A DNA stretch of 42,605 bases, from the IMG/VR virus record IMGVR_UViG_3300024999_000193, positions 1-42,605 of that record. One strand, given 5' to 3'. Both the position numbers and the translations under genes were made by a program. Below are positions 1 to 7,254 of the stretch, in pieces (position 1 is the first letter of the stretch; each line of letters begins with the position of its first letter). The notes beneath the pieces were generated by a model. That model ran no database searches. It worked only from the letters and a program-made list of their open reading frames with translations, and was not told where the DNA came from. The stretch is from a virus.

Positions 1-68
1 AAATAGAATAATTCATTTGGTAACTTGCAAAATATACCTTTATTATTTACTGTTTGTTTTTCTGTCAT
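1..68 (-). CDS. Start of a gene cut by the left window edge
   Basis: The reading frame opens with ATG at 68 and runs off the window after about 22 codons (MTEKQTVNNKGIFCKLPNEL and on). An AAAGAGG ribosome-binding sequence lies about nine bases upstream, typical for this window, so I take it as a real gene start. It follows the small gene at 277-483 on the same strand. Too little is present to name a family. Confidence 0.5.
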   Translation of the reverse strand, partial: MTEKQTVNNKGIFCKLPNELFY

Positions 69-131
69 TTGTTAAAACCTCTTTCTTTAATTTGTTTATG
101 ATAATCATTAGAAAAGAAAATAATTTATGAA

Positions 132-144
132 TCGCGTTTCGCGA
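132..144. repeat. Short GC-rich palindrome TCGCG-TTT-CGCGA
   Basis: A five-base perfect stem with a three-base loop in otherwise very AT-rich DNA, about 65 bases upstream of the gene starting at 68. It could be an operator or a small hairpin in the leader of that gene. No T-run follows on either strand, so it is not an obvious terminator. Confidence 0.4.
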
Positions 145-187
145 GACATGAGTATATTATTCTCTCTTATTAATACGTAAGTATTGA

Positions 188-281
188 ACTACATAAAACA
201 GGTAGTCAAATATTTTTACTGTTGTTATGAGTAAGTAACTAAGTTTATACTACATAAATAATGTAGTTGAATATTTTTACT
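188..281. repeat. Pair of 33-base direct repeats, 61 bases apart
   Basis: Positions 188-220 and 249-281 agree at about 28 of 33 bases; both begin ACTACATAAA and end AATATTTTTACT. The right copy holds a seven-base inverted repeat (ACTACAT/ATGTAGT) and overlaps the stop codon of the gene at 277-483. The left copy keeps only the outer five base pairs. They lie in the leader of the gene starting at 68 and may be paired protein-binding sites. The role is unknown. Confidence 0.55.
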
Positions 282-483
282 TCTTTAGTAATTTATATTG
301 TTCAATTGCTTTTAATAATTGAGGACTATTTGTGAATAAGAAAATATTTCTGTTTGAATTTTCTTCTGGTTTTACATTGTGTAAGACGAACCCAGTCATC
401 ATGAGGTATCCGGCTAATTTCATTGATTTGACATAGAAGGTTTTAAGTTCTGATTTGTTGTTTTCTGATGTTTGATTTTTCAT
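277..483 (-). CDS. Small LAGYLM-type protein, copy 1 of 3 (DUF5659-like)
   Basis: A 68-residue protein with RBS AAAAAGGA before its ATG. Its core reads S.KLAGYLMMTGFVLH, then a polar stretch, NRNIFLFTNS, and L.KAIEQY near the C-terminus. The same pattern occurs in the proteins at 5230-5406 and 15312-15488, so it is one of three diverged paralogues in this window. From memory it resembles the DUF5659 family of small clostridial and phage proteins, whose function is unknown to me; that name is tentative. It lies directly downstream of an endonuclease gene (694-1464), and the other two copies also adjoin endonuclease genes. No membrane segment or catalytic motif is seen. Confidence 0.75.
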   Translation of the reverse strand: MKNQTSENNKSELKTFYVKSMKLAGYLMMTGFVLHNVKPEENSNRNIFLFTNSPQLLKAIEQYKLLKK

Positions 484-693
484 AAAATCATTCCTTTTTA
501 TTTATTTCTATAGGATGTGTCACGATTTAACTAAAAAGGAGTCATCCGAGTGGACAACCCCTATTCAATATGATAATATTATTTCTCTATTATTAATCTA
601 CATTTCTAATACAAAAATATATCTTACCTTGAGAATAATTATCTACAATTTTATTTCTTTTTATTTGAGTGTCTAAATATCTAAATTAAATAT

Positions 694-1464
694 TTAACAA
701 TCTTCCATATCCGTTTCATGAAATGAAAATAACTCATATTCTCTTACAATACATTCTAATTTATTTGATTCATTAATAAAATCAAATCCATTCAAATCAA
801 ATATTCTTCTATCTAAATTATTTCCAGTTGCCATATTATAAATTGTTCTGATTACCACCCCTATTCCTTTGGATTCTTCACTTTTATCTACTCTAATAAC
901 TGTTAATCCTAAATTTTCTAAATATGATTGTCTTATTTTATCTTCTTTTTTCTGATATTGATGATGTTCTTCGTCATATTCTATTACTAAAAATGCTTCT
1001 GGTATGTAGCAATCAACTCTATATTTTAAATCTCTTGTATACACTTGATAAAAGAAATTATATTTCTTATCTTGTAATTCACTTAATATCATTTCTAGTT
1101 GTTTGAAGAAATTAATTTCAAATCGTGGTTTTTTAATTAATATAATTTCTTTATTAAGTATTTCCTTATAAATAAATTCTTTTAATTTATACTTATCAAT
1201 ATTTTGCGATTTATCTATTAATAAAAACATTATTTCTAAATTAATAAAATCTCCAGATTTACAGGGATTGCACCCTAGTTCTTTTAAAAATCCATTAACT
1301 CTTTCCCATCTGATAACTTCATTTCCACTATTAGCAATTCTAGTCCATCCACAAAAGCGAGCCACTTCATCAATTCTAACTTCACTTTGTCCATTATTTT
1401 CTCTAAATGCTACCTCTTGCTCTTCATAGATTCTTGTTAATATATTATTGTTGTTGTTAATCAT
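694..1464 (-). CDS. DUF559/Vsr-like endonuclease with N-terminal DNA-binding-like region
   Basis: A 256-residue protein. Residues about 20-90 (RIDEVARFCGWTRI, then VIRWERVNGFLKELG) look like a helical DNA-recognition module of the kind on phage antirepressors. The C-terminal part holds a PD-(D/E)XK-like core: YRVDCYIPEAFLVIEYDEEH, then a Lys/Arg-rich helix and LGLTVIRVDKSEES. Acidic residues on two adjacent strands, then a helix and a hydrophobic IRVD strand, match DUF559/Vsr-type nucleases. It stands alone between a small gene and the LAGYLM-type gene, with no intron visible, so a free-standing homing endonuclease is the likeliest role. A regulator carrying a nuclease-like domain is the alternative. 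Confidence 0.65.
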   Translation of the reverse strand: MINNNNNILTRIYEEQEVAFRENNGQSEVRIDEVARFCGWTRIANSGNEVIRWERVNGFLKELGCNPCKSGDFINLEIMFLLIDKSQNIDKYKLKEFIYKEILNKEIILIKKPRFEINFFKQLEMILSELQDKKYNFFYQVYTRDLKYRVDCYIPEAFLVIEYDEEHHQYQKKEDKIRQSYLENLGLTVIRVDKSEESKGIGVVIRTIYNMATGNNLDRRIFDLNGFDFINESNKLECIVREYELFSFHETDMEDC

Positions 1465-1496
1465 TTATTATTCCTTCTTTCGTTTAAATTTTTTTA

Positions 1497-1712
1497 TTAA
1501 TTATTACTATTATTGGAAACATATTTATTTCTGTCATGATTAAGCCAATCTTGATATGTGTCTGCTGTATCTGCTCTACTAAACTTGTGCCACATTTTCT
1601 TTGTTACATAATGAATTCCAACATCTTTGACTACCTTTCCACGACTTATATAGAATTGTGTTTGTAGGAGATTATAAACGTAAACATAATTATCCTTTGA
1701 ATCAATTTCCAT
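1497..1712 (-). CDS. Small phage protein of unknown function, 71 residues
   Basis: I place the start at the ATG at 1712 because GGGAGGTGAGAGG immediately precedes it. The longer open frame starting at 1802 would translate straight through a 12-base-pair terminator hairpin (1751-1778). The protein is polar: VYVYNLLQTQFYISRGKVVK, then DVGIHYVTKKMWHKFSRADT and an Asn-rich tail. The shape (short tyrosine-rich start, then KVV.VG.H..T.K....F) recalls small accessory proteins near phage lysis genes, but I do not recognise a named family. Being downstream of a terminator, it is either transcribed by read-through or from a promoter I cannot see. Confidence 0.55.
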   Translation of the reverse strand: MEIDSKDNYVYVYNLLQTQFYISRGKVVKDVGIHYVTKKMWHKFSRADTADTYQDWLNHDRNKYVSNNSNN

Positions 1713-1750
1713 CCTCTCACCTCCCTTCAATAAAATTAGGCATAATAAAA

Positions 1751-1778
1751 GAGAGATCATCAAAAATGACGATCCCTC
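1751..1778 (-). terminator. Rho-independent terminator after the lysis genes
   Basis: On the minus strand a 12-base-pair stem (GAGGGATCGTCA with TGATGATCTCTC, two G-U pairs) with a TTTT loop is followed by TTTTATT. It separates the holin-like genes from the gene at 1497-1712. Confidence 0.75.
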
Positions 1779-1849
1779 AAACCCTACTCCAGCCACTTTC
1801 AAAACTCAATATTCTTATCCAATAAAACTGGAATTTAATGGGAAATTAT

Positions 1850-1939
1850 TTATTTCTTATCTTCTGTTTTTACTGCCAAATACATAATATAAATAAACCA
1901 TAAACATAATCCAACAATTAATGCTTTGAAACGAATCAA
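1850..1939 (-). CDS. Possible 29-residue single-pass membrane peptide
   Basis: A TTG-started frame preceded by GGGAAGG about ten bases upstream encodes a peptide with a hydrophobic run (ALIVGLCLWFIYIMYLA) and a charged tail (VKTEDKK). This is the layout of a tiny membrane protein, fitting beside a lysis cassette. The non-ATG start and small size make it doubtful. Confidence 0.3.
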   Translation of the reverse strand: MIRFKALIVGLCLWFIYIMYLAVKTEDKK

Positions 1940-2003
1940 TATATTTATACCTTCCCTTATCCTTGAGTGTGAATTTTGACCTAAAAACTAATATTTTCAC
2001 AAT

Positions 2004-2036
2004 CCTGAAACCTTACAATCACAACACTTTTTCAGG
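2004..2036. repeat. Inverted repeat CCTGAAA/TTTCAGG with 19-base loop
   Basis: Two perfect seven-base arms. No T-run follows on the minus strand, so it is not a clear terminator. It lies between the holin-like gene and the possible membrane peptide; its role is unknown. Confidence 0.35.
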
Positions 2037-2138
2037 CCTATAATAATATCACTCGCACAGAAATAGGTCTAGAATCAATTAGAATTACCTTGGTGAATGA
2101 TTGTGCCACTCTGATAATTTAAACGCTTAGAGATGATA

Positions 2139-2528
2139 TTAATTCCCAACATTACTAACACTTAATTTTACCAAATTCTTAATAATATTCATTCTTGATT
2201 CTGTTAATTCAATTCCTTGATCCTCGGATAATTTTAAAGCATATGCAATAGCAATATTTGTTAAATCTTCATTATTGTCTGCCTTTAAAATATCTTTGGC
2301 ATAATTTATAGAATCAATTACATTATTCCCAATTTTTATTATTTGCGTCTCATTATTTAGATTTAATTCTGAAATAACTGAAATACTTAAACCAAGCATA
2401 CTGGCTACAGTTGTTAATGTAGTTTCATCAATCTTCTTATTATTTTTGAGATATGTTACTCCGACAATAAGGATTATTGCTAGTAAAACGAAAGATATTA
2501 TATAAATCATATTATAATCTATAATCAT
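2139..2528 (-). CDS. Holin-like protein, LLH type (probable)
   Basis: A 129-residue protein with an N-terminal membrane segment (IYIISFVLLAIILIVGVTYL, residues about 8-27) followed by a charged, helical cytoplasmic part. The second half carries INYAKDILKADNNEDL and then IAYALKLSEDQGIELTE, resembling the C-terminal helix pattern of LLH-type phage holins (YAE/YAK helix, later AL..L..QGI.LT). It closes a run of small membrane genes downstream of the endolysin, where a holin is expected. Topology fits a one-pass holin or a holin-associated factor. Moderately sure. Confidence 0.6.
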   Translation of the reverse strand: MIIDYNMIYIISFVLLAIILIVGVTYLKNNKKIDETTLTTVASMLGLSISVISELNLNNETQIIKIGNNVIDSINYAKDILKADNNEDLTNIAIAYALKLSEDQGIELTESRMNIIKNLVKLSVSNVGN

Positions 2529-2551
2529 AATTATTCTCCTTTAATTATTAT

Positions 2552-2794
2552 TTATTTTACCGATTCATCTGATAAGGCATTCTTTGCTTGCTTACTTTTT
2601 GTATAATATGAACCAAATTTTCTTGCAACCATGAGTCCACCTATAGATACTGAAAATTGAACTATAACTGAATCTGATAAATCTTTTGTTATAAATTTAT
2701 ACAATATTGCTAATACACTTAACGAGAACAATAAATTTAAAGTTACCTTTTCCATGTCTTGAATTGATATCCCGTCAGACCAGAAACCTTTCAT
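2552..2794 (-). CDS. Small two-pass membrane protein, candidate holin
   Basis: An 80-residue protein with two hydrophobic segments, LNLLFSLSVLAILYKFI (about 19-35) and SVIVQFSVSIGGLMVARKFG (about 42-61), and a basic, polar C-terminus (YYTKSKQAKNALSDE). Short length, two membrane spans and a charged tail are typical of class II holins. Its start lies next to the end of the gene at 2795-3025, so the two are probably translationally coupled. With the genes at 2139 and 3061 it makes three candidate holin components; sequence alone does not show which one forms the hole. Confidence 0.55.
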   Translation of the reverse strand: MKGFWSDGISIQDMEKVTLNLLFSLSVLAILYKFITKDLSDSVIVQFSVSIGGLMVARKFGSYYTKSKQAKNALSDESVK

Positions 2795-3025
2795 TTAATT
2801 CATCTCCTTCCCTCTAATCATTCTTCCAATTACATCAAGTTGCTTTAATATCTCTTGTGATTGAATTTTGTTAAAAGCATGTTGATCTCTTGCAATTGCA
2901 AATTCTTCTTTGAGTAGTGTGTAGAGGTTTTCATTTTGTTTTGATAATTCTTTGTTTAGTTCTGCAGTTAATATAGTTGTGATTTTTGATATGAGGTAGT
3001 TTTTAAGTTTCTTTAATATATTCAT
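2795..3025 (-). CDS. Small helical protein in the lysis cassette
   Basis: A 76-residue, highly charged and helical protein (LKKLKNYLISKITTILTAEL, later FNKIQSQEILKQLDVIGRMI). No clear membrane span; the N-terminus is amphipathic and basic. It lies immediately upstream of the two-pass membrane gene with no gap, in one transcription unit with it. A peripheral membrane or coiled-coil partner of the holin is possible. I do not recognise a family. Confidence 0.6.
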   Translation of the reverse strand: MNILKKLKNYLISKITTILTAELNKELSKQNENLYTLLKEEFAIARDQHAFNKIQSQEILKQLDVIGRMIRGKEMN

Positions 3026-3060
3026 ATTAATCCAATCCTTATTATTATTTTAAGTGAATC

Positions 3061-3489
3061 TTAAAAAATAGGAATACTTACGCTAATTCCCTTTGCAGCA
3101 AACAGACCTAAAATTATAATTGCTACAATTGATCCTCCAATTTTAATTGAATTTACAATTATATCCTTCTTATTTGTACTAGTAGTTGTTGTAACTTGTG
3201 TTTGATTATTCGAAGTATTTGTAACTACTTGCGTTAAGGTTGTTAAAATAGAATTATTAGTTGTTAATACTGTTGATTCCAATCTTGCTACTGCTGATTT
3301 TAAATCACTTACCTCATCCTTTGTGTCTACCATTTGTGCAGATATTGAATTCAATTTTTCTTTAACATATGCGTTGTCAATTTCTAGTTTTTGAATCCTA
3401 TTGCCATGATCATCAAGAATTATTTTTACTTCATTTTCGTCTAATGCCACATCAAACACCTCTTCCATAATTATATTTTCCACTTGCAA
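3061..3489 (-). CDS. XhlA/holin-like coiled-coil protein with C-terminal membrane anchor
   Basis: A 142-residue protein in three parts: an acidic N-terminus; a coiled coil at about 28-85 (HGNRIQKLEIDNAYVKEKLN, then LKSAVARLESTVLTT); a Thr/Asn-rich linker; and a membrane segment near the C-terminus (GGSIVAIIILGLFAAKGISV). This is the layout of XhlA (haemolysin-like) lysis proteins of Bacillus phages, which act with a holin. It is first in the holin-gene run, just after the endolysin terminator. The linker is longer than in standard XhlA. Confidence 0.6.
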   Translation of the reverse strand: MQVENIIMEEVFDVALDENEVKIILDDHGNRIQKLEIDNAYVKEKLNSISAQMVDTKDEVSDLKSAVARLESTVLTTNNSILTTLTQVVTNTSNNQTQVTTTTSTNKKDIIVNSIKIGGSIVAIIILGLFAAKGISVSIPIF

Positions 3490-3523
3490 TTGCCCCTTTC
3501 TTGATGTATAATTCAGACAAGTC

Positions 3524-3545
3524 TTACAAAGTTAACGCTTTGTAA
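3524..3545. repeat. Palindrome TTACAAAG-6-CTTTGTAA
   Basis: A perfect eight-base inverted repeat in the leader of the XhlA-like gene. The same arms, with a 12-base loop and in the opposite order, occur at 9933-9960 after the large fibre gene. It may be an operator or a hairpin; no T-run follows. Confidence 0.45.
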
Positions 3546-3553
3546 TTCCCAAA

Positions 3554-3585
3554 TGACAGTCCAGATGGGCAATATCTGGCTGTCA
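3554..3585. repeat. Strong hairpin in the leader of the lysis genes
   Basis: TGACAG.CCAGAT and ATCTGG.CTGTCA form 12 base pairs with one mismatch and a short loop. It lies between the endolysin terminator and the XhlA-like gene. On the minus strand only TTTG follows, so it is a weak terminator at best; an RNA-processing or regulatory hairpin is equally possible. Confidence 0.5.
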
Positions 3586-3620
3586 AATACATAAACAACC
3601 TAATATAAATAAAATTTATT

Positions 3621-3656
3621 AAATTAAAAGAGGTGTAATTATAAATTTACACCTCT
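3621..3656 (-). terminator. Rho-independent terminator after the endolysin
   Basis: On the minus strand AGAGGTGTAA and TTACACCTCT form a perfect ten-base-pair stem with an eight-base loop, followed by TTTAATTT. It starts 23 bases after the endolysin stop codon. Confidence 0.75.
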
Positions 3657-3678
3657 AGTTGGCATTTGTTTAATTAAA

Positions 3679-4515
3679 TTATCCTAGATACTTTCCGACA
3701 GCTTGAGCAGTATCATACTTCGTATTTCCACTTAATAAAATCTCATTTTGATGATTTACAGAACCACCTCCGACAACGATCAATTTCTTAGCACTCATAG
3801 CTTCTTTTGGGATAGTCCCATTAAACCTAGTAAATAAAGCACAATTTCCATTCTTTACACAGACATCATAACCACTCCAATAGTCTTCCTTTGAAAATAA
3901 AAGTACAGCAATGTCTAACACATTATCATCTCCTTGATTATTATTTATTGTTGATTGGATAGTAGAAATAGGACTCTTTAATTCAATAATTTTAACATCA
4001 ATTGCTTGTAATAATTCATCCCATGTTTTTCCATGTGATTGAAGATATCCTATTGGGTCTGTATGATTACTCTCTGATGGATACATTAGACTAATTCCTC
4101 TATGACTATTTACATTATCATTTGTATTCCATCCATATTGTACGCAACTTTGGGCAATTAACCAAACTACTCGATTCCATGCTTCTTGAAATTTATTTGA
4201 ATCATCAAATTCACACAGCTCTACCTGAAGAAACTTATGATTTCCAGTATATCCACATGCCCAACATATTTCATTCTCAGGTATCATTTTTATGATTGTT
4301 TGATAATCAACTGCATAATGTGAATTTGCTTGATTTTGTGGATGATTTTCAAAAGAATTTCTAATATTTATTGCTGGTACATTGGAACATGCAGTAGAAT
4401 GAATTACCCATCCTTGAGGATTTAAAGTATCATCTGAACGTGGTTTTCCTTCATTTCGTGTATGTATTAATAATGGGCGATTTTGTAACAATTGTTCATT
4501 AATTTTATATGACAT
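3679..4515 (-). CDS. Endolysin: N-acetylmuramoyl-L-alanine amidase (Amidase_2) with cell-wall-binding tail
   Basis: A 278-residue protein. The N-terminal domain (about 1-170) is an Amidase_2/PGRP-type zinc amidase, which cuts the bond between muramic acid and the stem peptide: GWVIHSTA gives the first zinc ligand (His39), ANSHYAVD and QVELCE are the usual core strands, and SNHTDPIGYL supplies the His and Asp ligands. The C-terminal part (about 198-278: LFSKEDYWSGYD, VVGGGSVN, LLSGNTKYDTAQAV) resembles the CWB2 cell-wall-binding repeat. No signal peptide, so release depends on the downstream holins. It probably replaced the broken Amidase_3 gene at 5419-5709 as the working lysin. Confidence 0.85.
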   Translation of the reverse strand: MSYKINEQLLQNRPLLIHTRNEGKPRSDDTLNPQGWVIHSTACSNVPAINIRNSFENHPQNQANSHYAVDYQTIIKMIPENEICWACGYTGNHKFLQVELCEFDDSNKFQEAWNRVVWLIAQSCVQYGWNTNDNVNSHRGISLMYPSESNHTDPIGYLQSHGKTWDELLQAIDVKIIELKSPISTIQSTINNNQGDDNVLDIAVLLFSKEDYWSGYDVCVKNGNCALFTRFNGTIPKEAMSAKKLIVVGGGSVNHQNEILLSGNTKYDTAQAVGKYLG

Positions 4516-4543
4516 ATTATATTTATTCCTCCTTTTATTTAAG

Positions 4544-5212
4544 TTATATCTCTAATTTAATATGTTTCCAAGTTTTATTATATTTTATATTCCATACTAT
4601 TGAATCACTAATATCTAATATTTTGGAAATTTTTTTTGTCTTCATTCCATCTCTTAACATTATTTTTATAGTCATGGCAATTTTATCAGTAATTTTAGAT
4701 GTCGGGTTATTTTCTCCCCTTGACATCCATTGTAACAGTTTTCTTTTTTCAGACATCTTTTTCCCAAACATTGGATTTCCCTCACCTTTTCTTGATTCAC
4801 TTAATTGTTCTTTTCGTTCTTCTGACCATTTTCCAGGAGATTTTCCCATATGTGCTATACTTATCTTTTTCTTTGTCTCGTTTGATAATTTTAAACCTGT
4901 AGTACCGTTTGCAGATGGAGAAATATTATAACCAATTTCAGAGTCATAACACCTAAATAAATCTAAAAAATATTGTTCTCTTATTAATAGGTCTTCGATA
5001 TTAATTAATTGTTCTAGTATAATAAACTTAAAACTAATTTCTCCGTATTTATTAAATGATCTTTGTAGGTGCTTATTGTAATGCGAATTCGATCTTAAAC
5101 TTCCAAAATGTTCTCTCTCCCTTTTTCTAAGATTATTACTGCTCCCTATGTAAAACTTGCCATTTACATTGTTCAGTATTTTATATATTCCCATTTTTAT
5201 CACTTTTTTCAT
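4544..5212 (-). CDS. GIY-YIG homing endonuclease
   Basis: A 222-residue protein. Residues about 8-90 are a GIY-YIG nuclease: GIYKILNNVNGKFYIGSS, then RKREREHFG and HLQRSFNKYG, with a conserved Glu near LIREQYFL. The middle has three NUMOD3-like DNA-binding repeats (LSNETKKKISIAHMGKSPG, SEERKEQLSESRKGEGNPMF, then MSEKRKLL). The C-terminus (MKTKKISKILDISDSIVWNI) is a helix-turn-helix of the NUMOD1 kind. This is the standard I-TevI/Seg layout. The RBS is TTAGGAGGA. It sits alone between a small LAGYLM-type gene and the endolysin, beside a truncated amidase. Its arrival may have accompanied that truncation. Confidence 0.9.
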   Translation of the reverse strand: MKKVIKMGIYKILNNVNGKFYIGSSNNLRKREREHFGSLRSNSHYNKHLQRSFNKYGEISFKFIILEQLINIEDLLIREQYFLDLFRCYDSEIGYNISPSANGTTGLKLSNETKKKISIAHMGKSPGKWSEERKEQLSESRKGEGNPMFGKKMSEKRKLLQWMSRGENNPTSKITDKIAMTIKIMLRDGMKTKKISKILDISDSIVWNIKYNKTWKHIKLEI

Positions 5213-5229
5213 TAAAACATTCCTCCTAA

Positions 5230-5406
5230 TTATTTGTTTTTGAAAACTAAATAGTTCTGAATCGCATTTTGCAACTCAGAACTATCATTAAATATAAATA
5301 TTTTTCTATTAGATTTCTGATCATCTCTCATTAGTTTAAGCACAAATCCTTGCAACATTAAATATCCAGCAAGACGAAGGGAATAACTACTAAATTCTTG
5401 TCTCAT
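5230..5406 (-). CDS. Small LAGYLM-type protein, copy 2 of 3 (DUF5659-like)
   Basis: A 58-residue protein starting with ATG at 5406 after AAAGGAC. It reads SLRLAGYLMLQGFVLKLM, then NRKIFIFNDSSELQNAIQNY. It matches copy 1 (277-483) and copy 3 (15312-15488) at the LAGYLM..GF.L, NR.IF.F..S and AI..Y positions. It lies between the truncated amidase and the GIY-YIG endonuclease, in the place where the missing C-terminal half of the amidase would be. Function unknown. Confidence 0.75.
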   Translation of the reverse strand: MRQEFSSYSLRLAGYLMLQGFVLKLMRDDQKSNRKIFIFNDSSELQNAIQNYLVFKNK

Positions 5407-5418
5407 TTAAACAGTCCT

Positions 5419-5709
5419 TTATAAAAAATTATAATATGTTTTTTTGTGAAAACTTATGAATACATCTGGATTATATTGTTTTGCAAGTATAATTCTGTTT
5501 GTTAAATCGGTATTCTCGTCATATGAATTTGGGCAAAAATCTTTATCGGTTGTTCTCGTATAATTTACTGTGATTCCATGATTTTGAAGTATTTTTCCAA
5601 CCTTTAATCCTAAAGTTAGATTATTATTTTTTTCTTGTGTTTTTAAACCAATACTTCCTGGATCTCTGCCACCATGACCAATATCAAGAACACATGTTTT
5701 ATTACTCAA
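5419..5709 (-). pseudogene. Truncated N-acetylmuramoyl-L-alanine amidase (Amidase_3), N-terminal half
   Basis: 96 residues match the first half of an Amidase_3 zinc amidase: LDIGHGGRDPGSIG (zinc ligand His12), Glu26, and VFISFH (zinc ligand His88). A normal domain is about 170-180 residues and continues with a segment carrying the catalytic Glu. Here the frame ends eight residues after the last His (KKTYYNFL), and no other frame downstream carries the rest. The zinc site may remain but the catalytic Glu is missing, so I expect no amidase activity. The good start and intact frame allow a residual wall-binding role. Confidence 0.75.
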
Positions 5710-5733
5710 TTATTTCACCTTCTTCAATATTAT

Positions 5734-7143
5734 TTATTTACTACTCACATATACAATCTTACTATTCTTATAACCCAAACCCTTTAAACTCTTATATAAT
5801 CCCTTAATTTCATCACTCCCATTATCTGCAAATTTCCCAACATAAACTTTAAAATATTTTCCATTTTGAATCACAAAAGAATCATAATCTAAATTCTTAC
5901 TATTTAATGTAATTAATAAATTATCTGTTATTGCTTTATCTTTTGTGGATAAAACCTCCAATGTGTAATATTTACTAATTGGCACAATATAAATGTACAT
6001 ATAATCTGATTTAATGTAAGACTTATTATTGGATTGACCTTTGTATGTGTACTTTGCATTTACTTTGATTTTCCCTTCTCTAGATGTAATTAATAAATTA
6101 TCTGCTATTTTTGCTATGGAAGTATCAGATACAAACCATTCTACTTTATCTGTAACGTCTATTTCTGTTTTATAATTATTATCTGCAATTGCTTGTAATT
6201 GTAAAGAATCACCGGAAAACACTTTGCTAATATTTAATTCAGAAATTATATCCAATTTCCTGATTTTAAATAACGGATCAGGTGGTAATTTAGATTCGTC
6301 GGAGTCTATTATTGCCCAATATTCATTTATAGGATAATCAAAAGGCATTAAACAATATCCGTGCATACTTCCCCAGTCTCCACCCCATGAATTTAAAACT
6401 TTCCAATAAGGTTTCCCATTGATAGTAGTCCATGCTACGATTACTAATTCGTGACCTCCACGATATTGTTCTGTTTGATAATTTGGTTTTGTAAGTATTC
6501 CTCCTGTATAAAAACTGTCATAAACAGGGATTGTAATAACTATTGGACTTACATTGACCAATGCTTGCTTCACTTCTTGTTCTGTATGCAATCTAATAAA
6601 TCCATCAATTTTGTGATTTTCAGCTTCTTTTATCATAGACTGAGTTATCAATGAATGTAATTCCAAAAATGTGCCATGTGTGGAGAAGGAATTATTTAGA
6701 CAAGTCCCATACTTACAAAAGCATTCAAGAGCCAATGAGGGATGCATCCCTTCTCCTGTATAATAGTATCCTTTTCTAAAACCATAAATAAAACTTGCAC
6801 TGTGCTCTTCGTCTGGATTATTATTCTGGAGAGATAGCATATCTTTTGTTGCGCTAAATGCATGAGCTACGCAAGATCCAAAATTTCCCTGATCTAGAAC
6901 TTTTGGCAATAGATTGGGCCAAGTGTATTCTTGTAAATCTTGTAATTTAATATTTTCTACAATTTGGCTATTTTTTAAAAATCCGTCAAGAGTTATAGAC
7001 CCTTCGGCATCAGAAGGAGAAGATATAGCATCGAGTTTATATTGAGTATAATCCTTTGTTGTATTTGCTGAGTAAGTTGAACTAGAACAAAACAATAAAC
7101 TTACAGACAGAATTAAAATTAACAACCATTTATTTATTTTCAT
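5734..7143 (-). CDS. Secreted papain-like cysteine protease with Ig-like and SPOR-like domains
   Basis: A 469-residue protein. Residues 1-26 are a signal peptide (WLLILILSVSLLFCSSS). Residues about 75-285 are a papain (C1A) domain: DQGNFGSCVAHAF holds the oxyanion Gln and catalytic Cys91, GGHELVIVAW has His231, and VLNSWGGDWG has Asn251. Next is an Ig-like (BIG2-type) segment at about 295-385, then a SPOR-like end (YYTLEVLSTKDKA, then YFKVYVGKFADN) that may bind peptidoglycan. A complete catalytic set on a wall-directed secreted protein suggests a host- or surface-modifying enzyme. It follows a terminator (7175-7206). A second papain-like enzyme without signal peptide lies at 16708-18105. Confidence 0.85.
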   Translation of the reverse strand: MKINKWLLILILSVSLLFCSSSTYSANTTKDYTQYKLDAISSPSDAEGSITLDGFLKNSQIVENIKLQDLQEYTWPNLLPKVLDQGNFGSCVAHAFSATKDMLSLQNNNPDEEHSASFIYGFRKGYYYTGEGMHPSLALECFCKYGTCLNNSFSTHGTFLELHSLITQSMIKEAENHKIDGFIRLHTEQEVKQALVNVSPIVITIPVYDSFYTGGILTKPNYQTEQYRGGHELVIVAWTTINGKPYWKVLNSWGGDWGSMHGYCLMPFDYPINEYWAIIDSDESKLPPDPLFKIRKLDIISELNISKVFSGDSLQLQAIADNNYKTEIDVTDKVEWFVSDTSIAKIADNLLITSREGKIKVNAKYTYKGQSNNKSYIKSDYMYIYIVPISKYYTLEVLSTKDKAITDNLLITLNSKNLDYDSFVIQNGKYFKVYVGKFADNGSDEIKGLYKSLKGLGYKNSKIVYVSSK

Positions 7144-7174
7144 TTGTTATTTCCTCCCAAAAATAAAAACACAC

Positions 7175-7206
7175 AAAAGAGATAATTATTAAAACCATCT
7201 CTTTTT
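7175..7206 (-). terminator. Rho-independent terminator before the secreted protease
   Basis: On the minus strand AAAAGAGAT and ATCTCTTTT form a nine-base-pair stem with a short AT loop, ending in TTTTG. It lies between the gene ending at 7255 and the protease start at 7143, so the protease is partly uncoupled from the tail genes. Confidence 0.7.
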
Positions 7207-7254
7207 AACAAAACAAAATAAAATCAAGTTTTGATTGGTGAAGTTATTAAGTTA

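Larger units (their letters stand above)
1803..2138. other. Gap of 336 bases between the holin-like gene and the terminator
   Basis: No standard-length gene is visible. It contains one possible 29-codon membrane-peptide frame (1850-1939) and an inverted repeat CCTGAAA...TTTCAGG (2004-2036) with a 19-base loop. No tRNA, consensus promoter or repeat array was found. Confidence 0.6.

Noticed and set aside
1713-1802. N-terminal extension of the small gene at 1497-1712
   Set aside because: It would translate through a strong terminator hairpin and ignores the excellent ribosome site at 1712.
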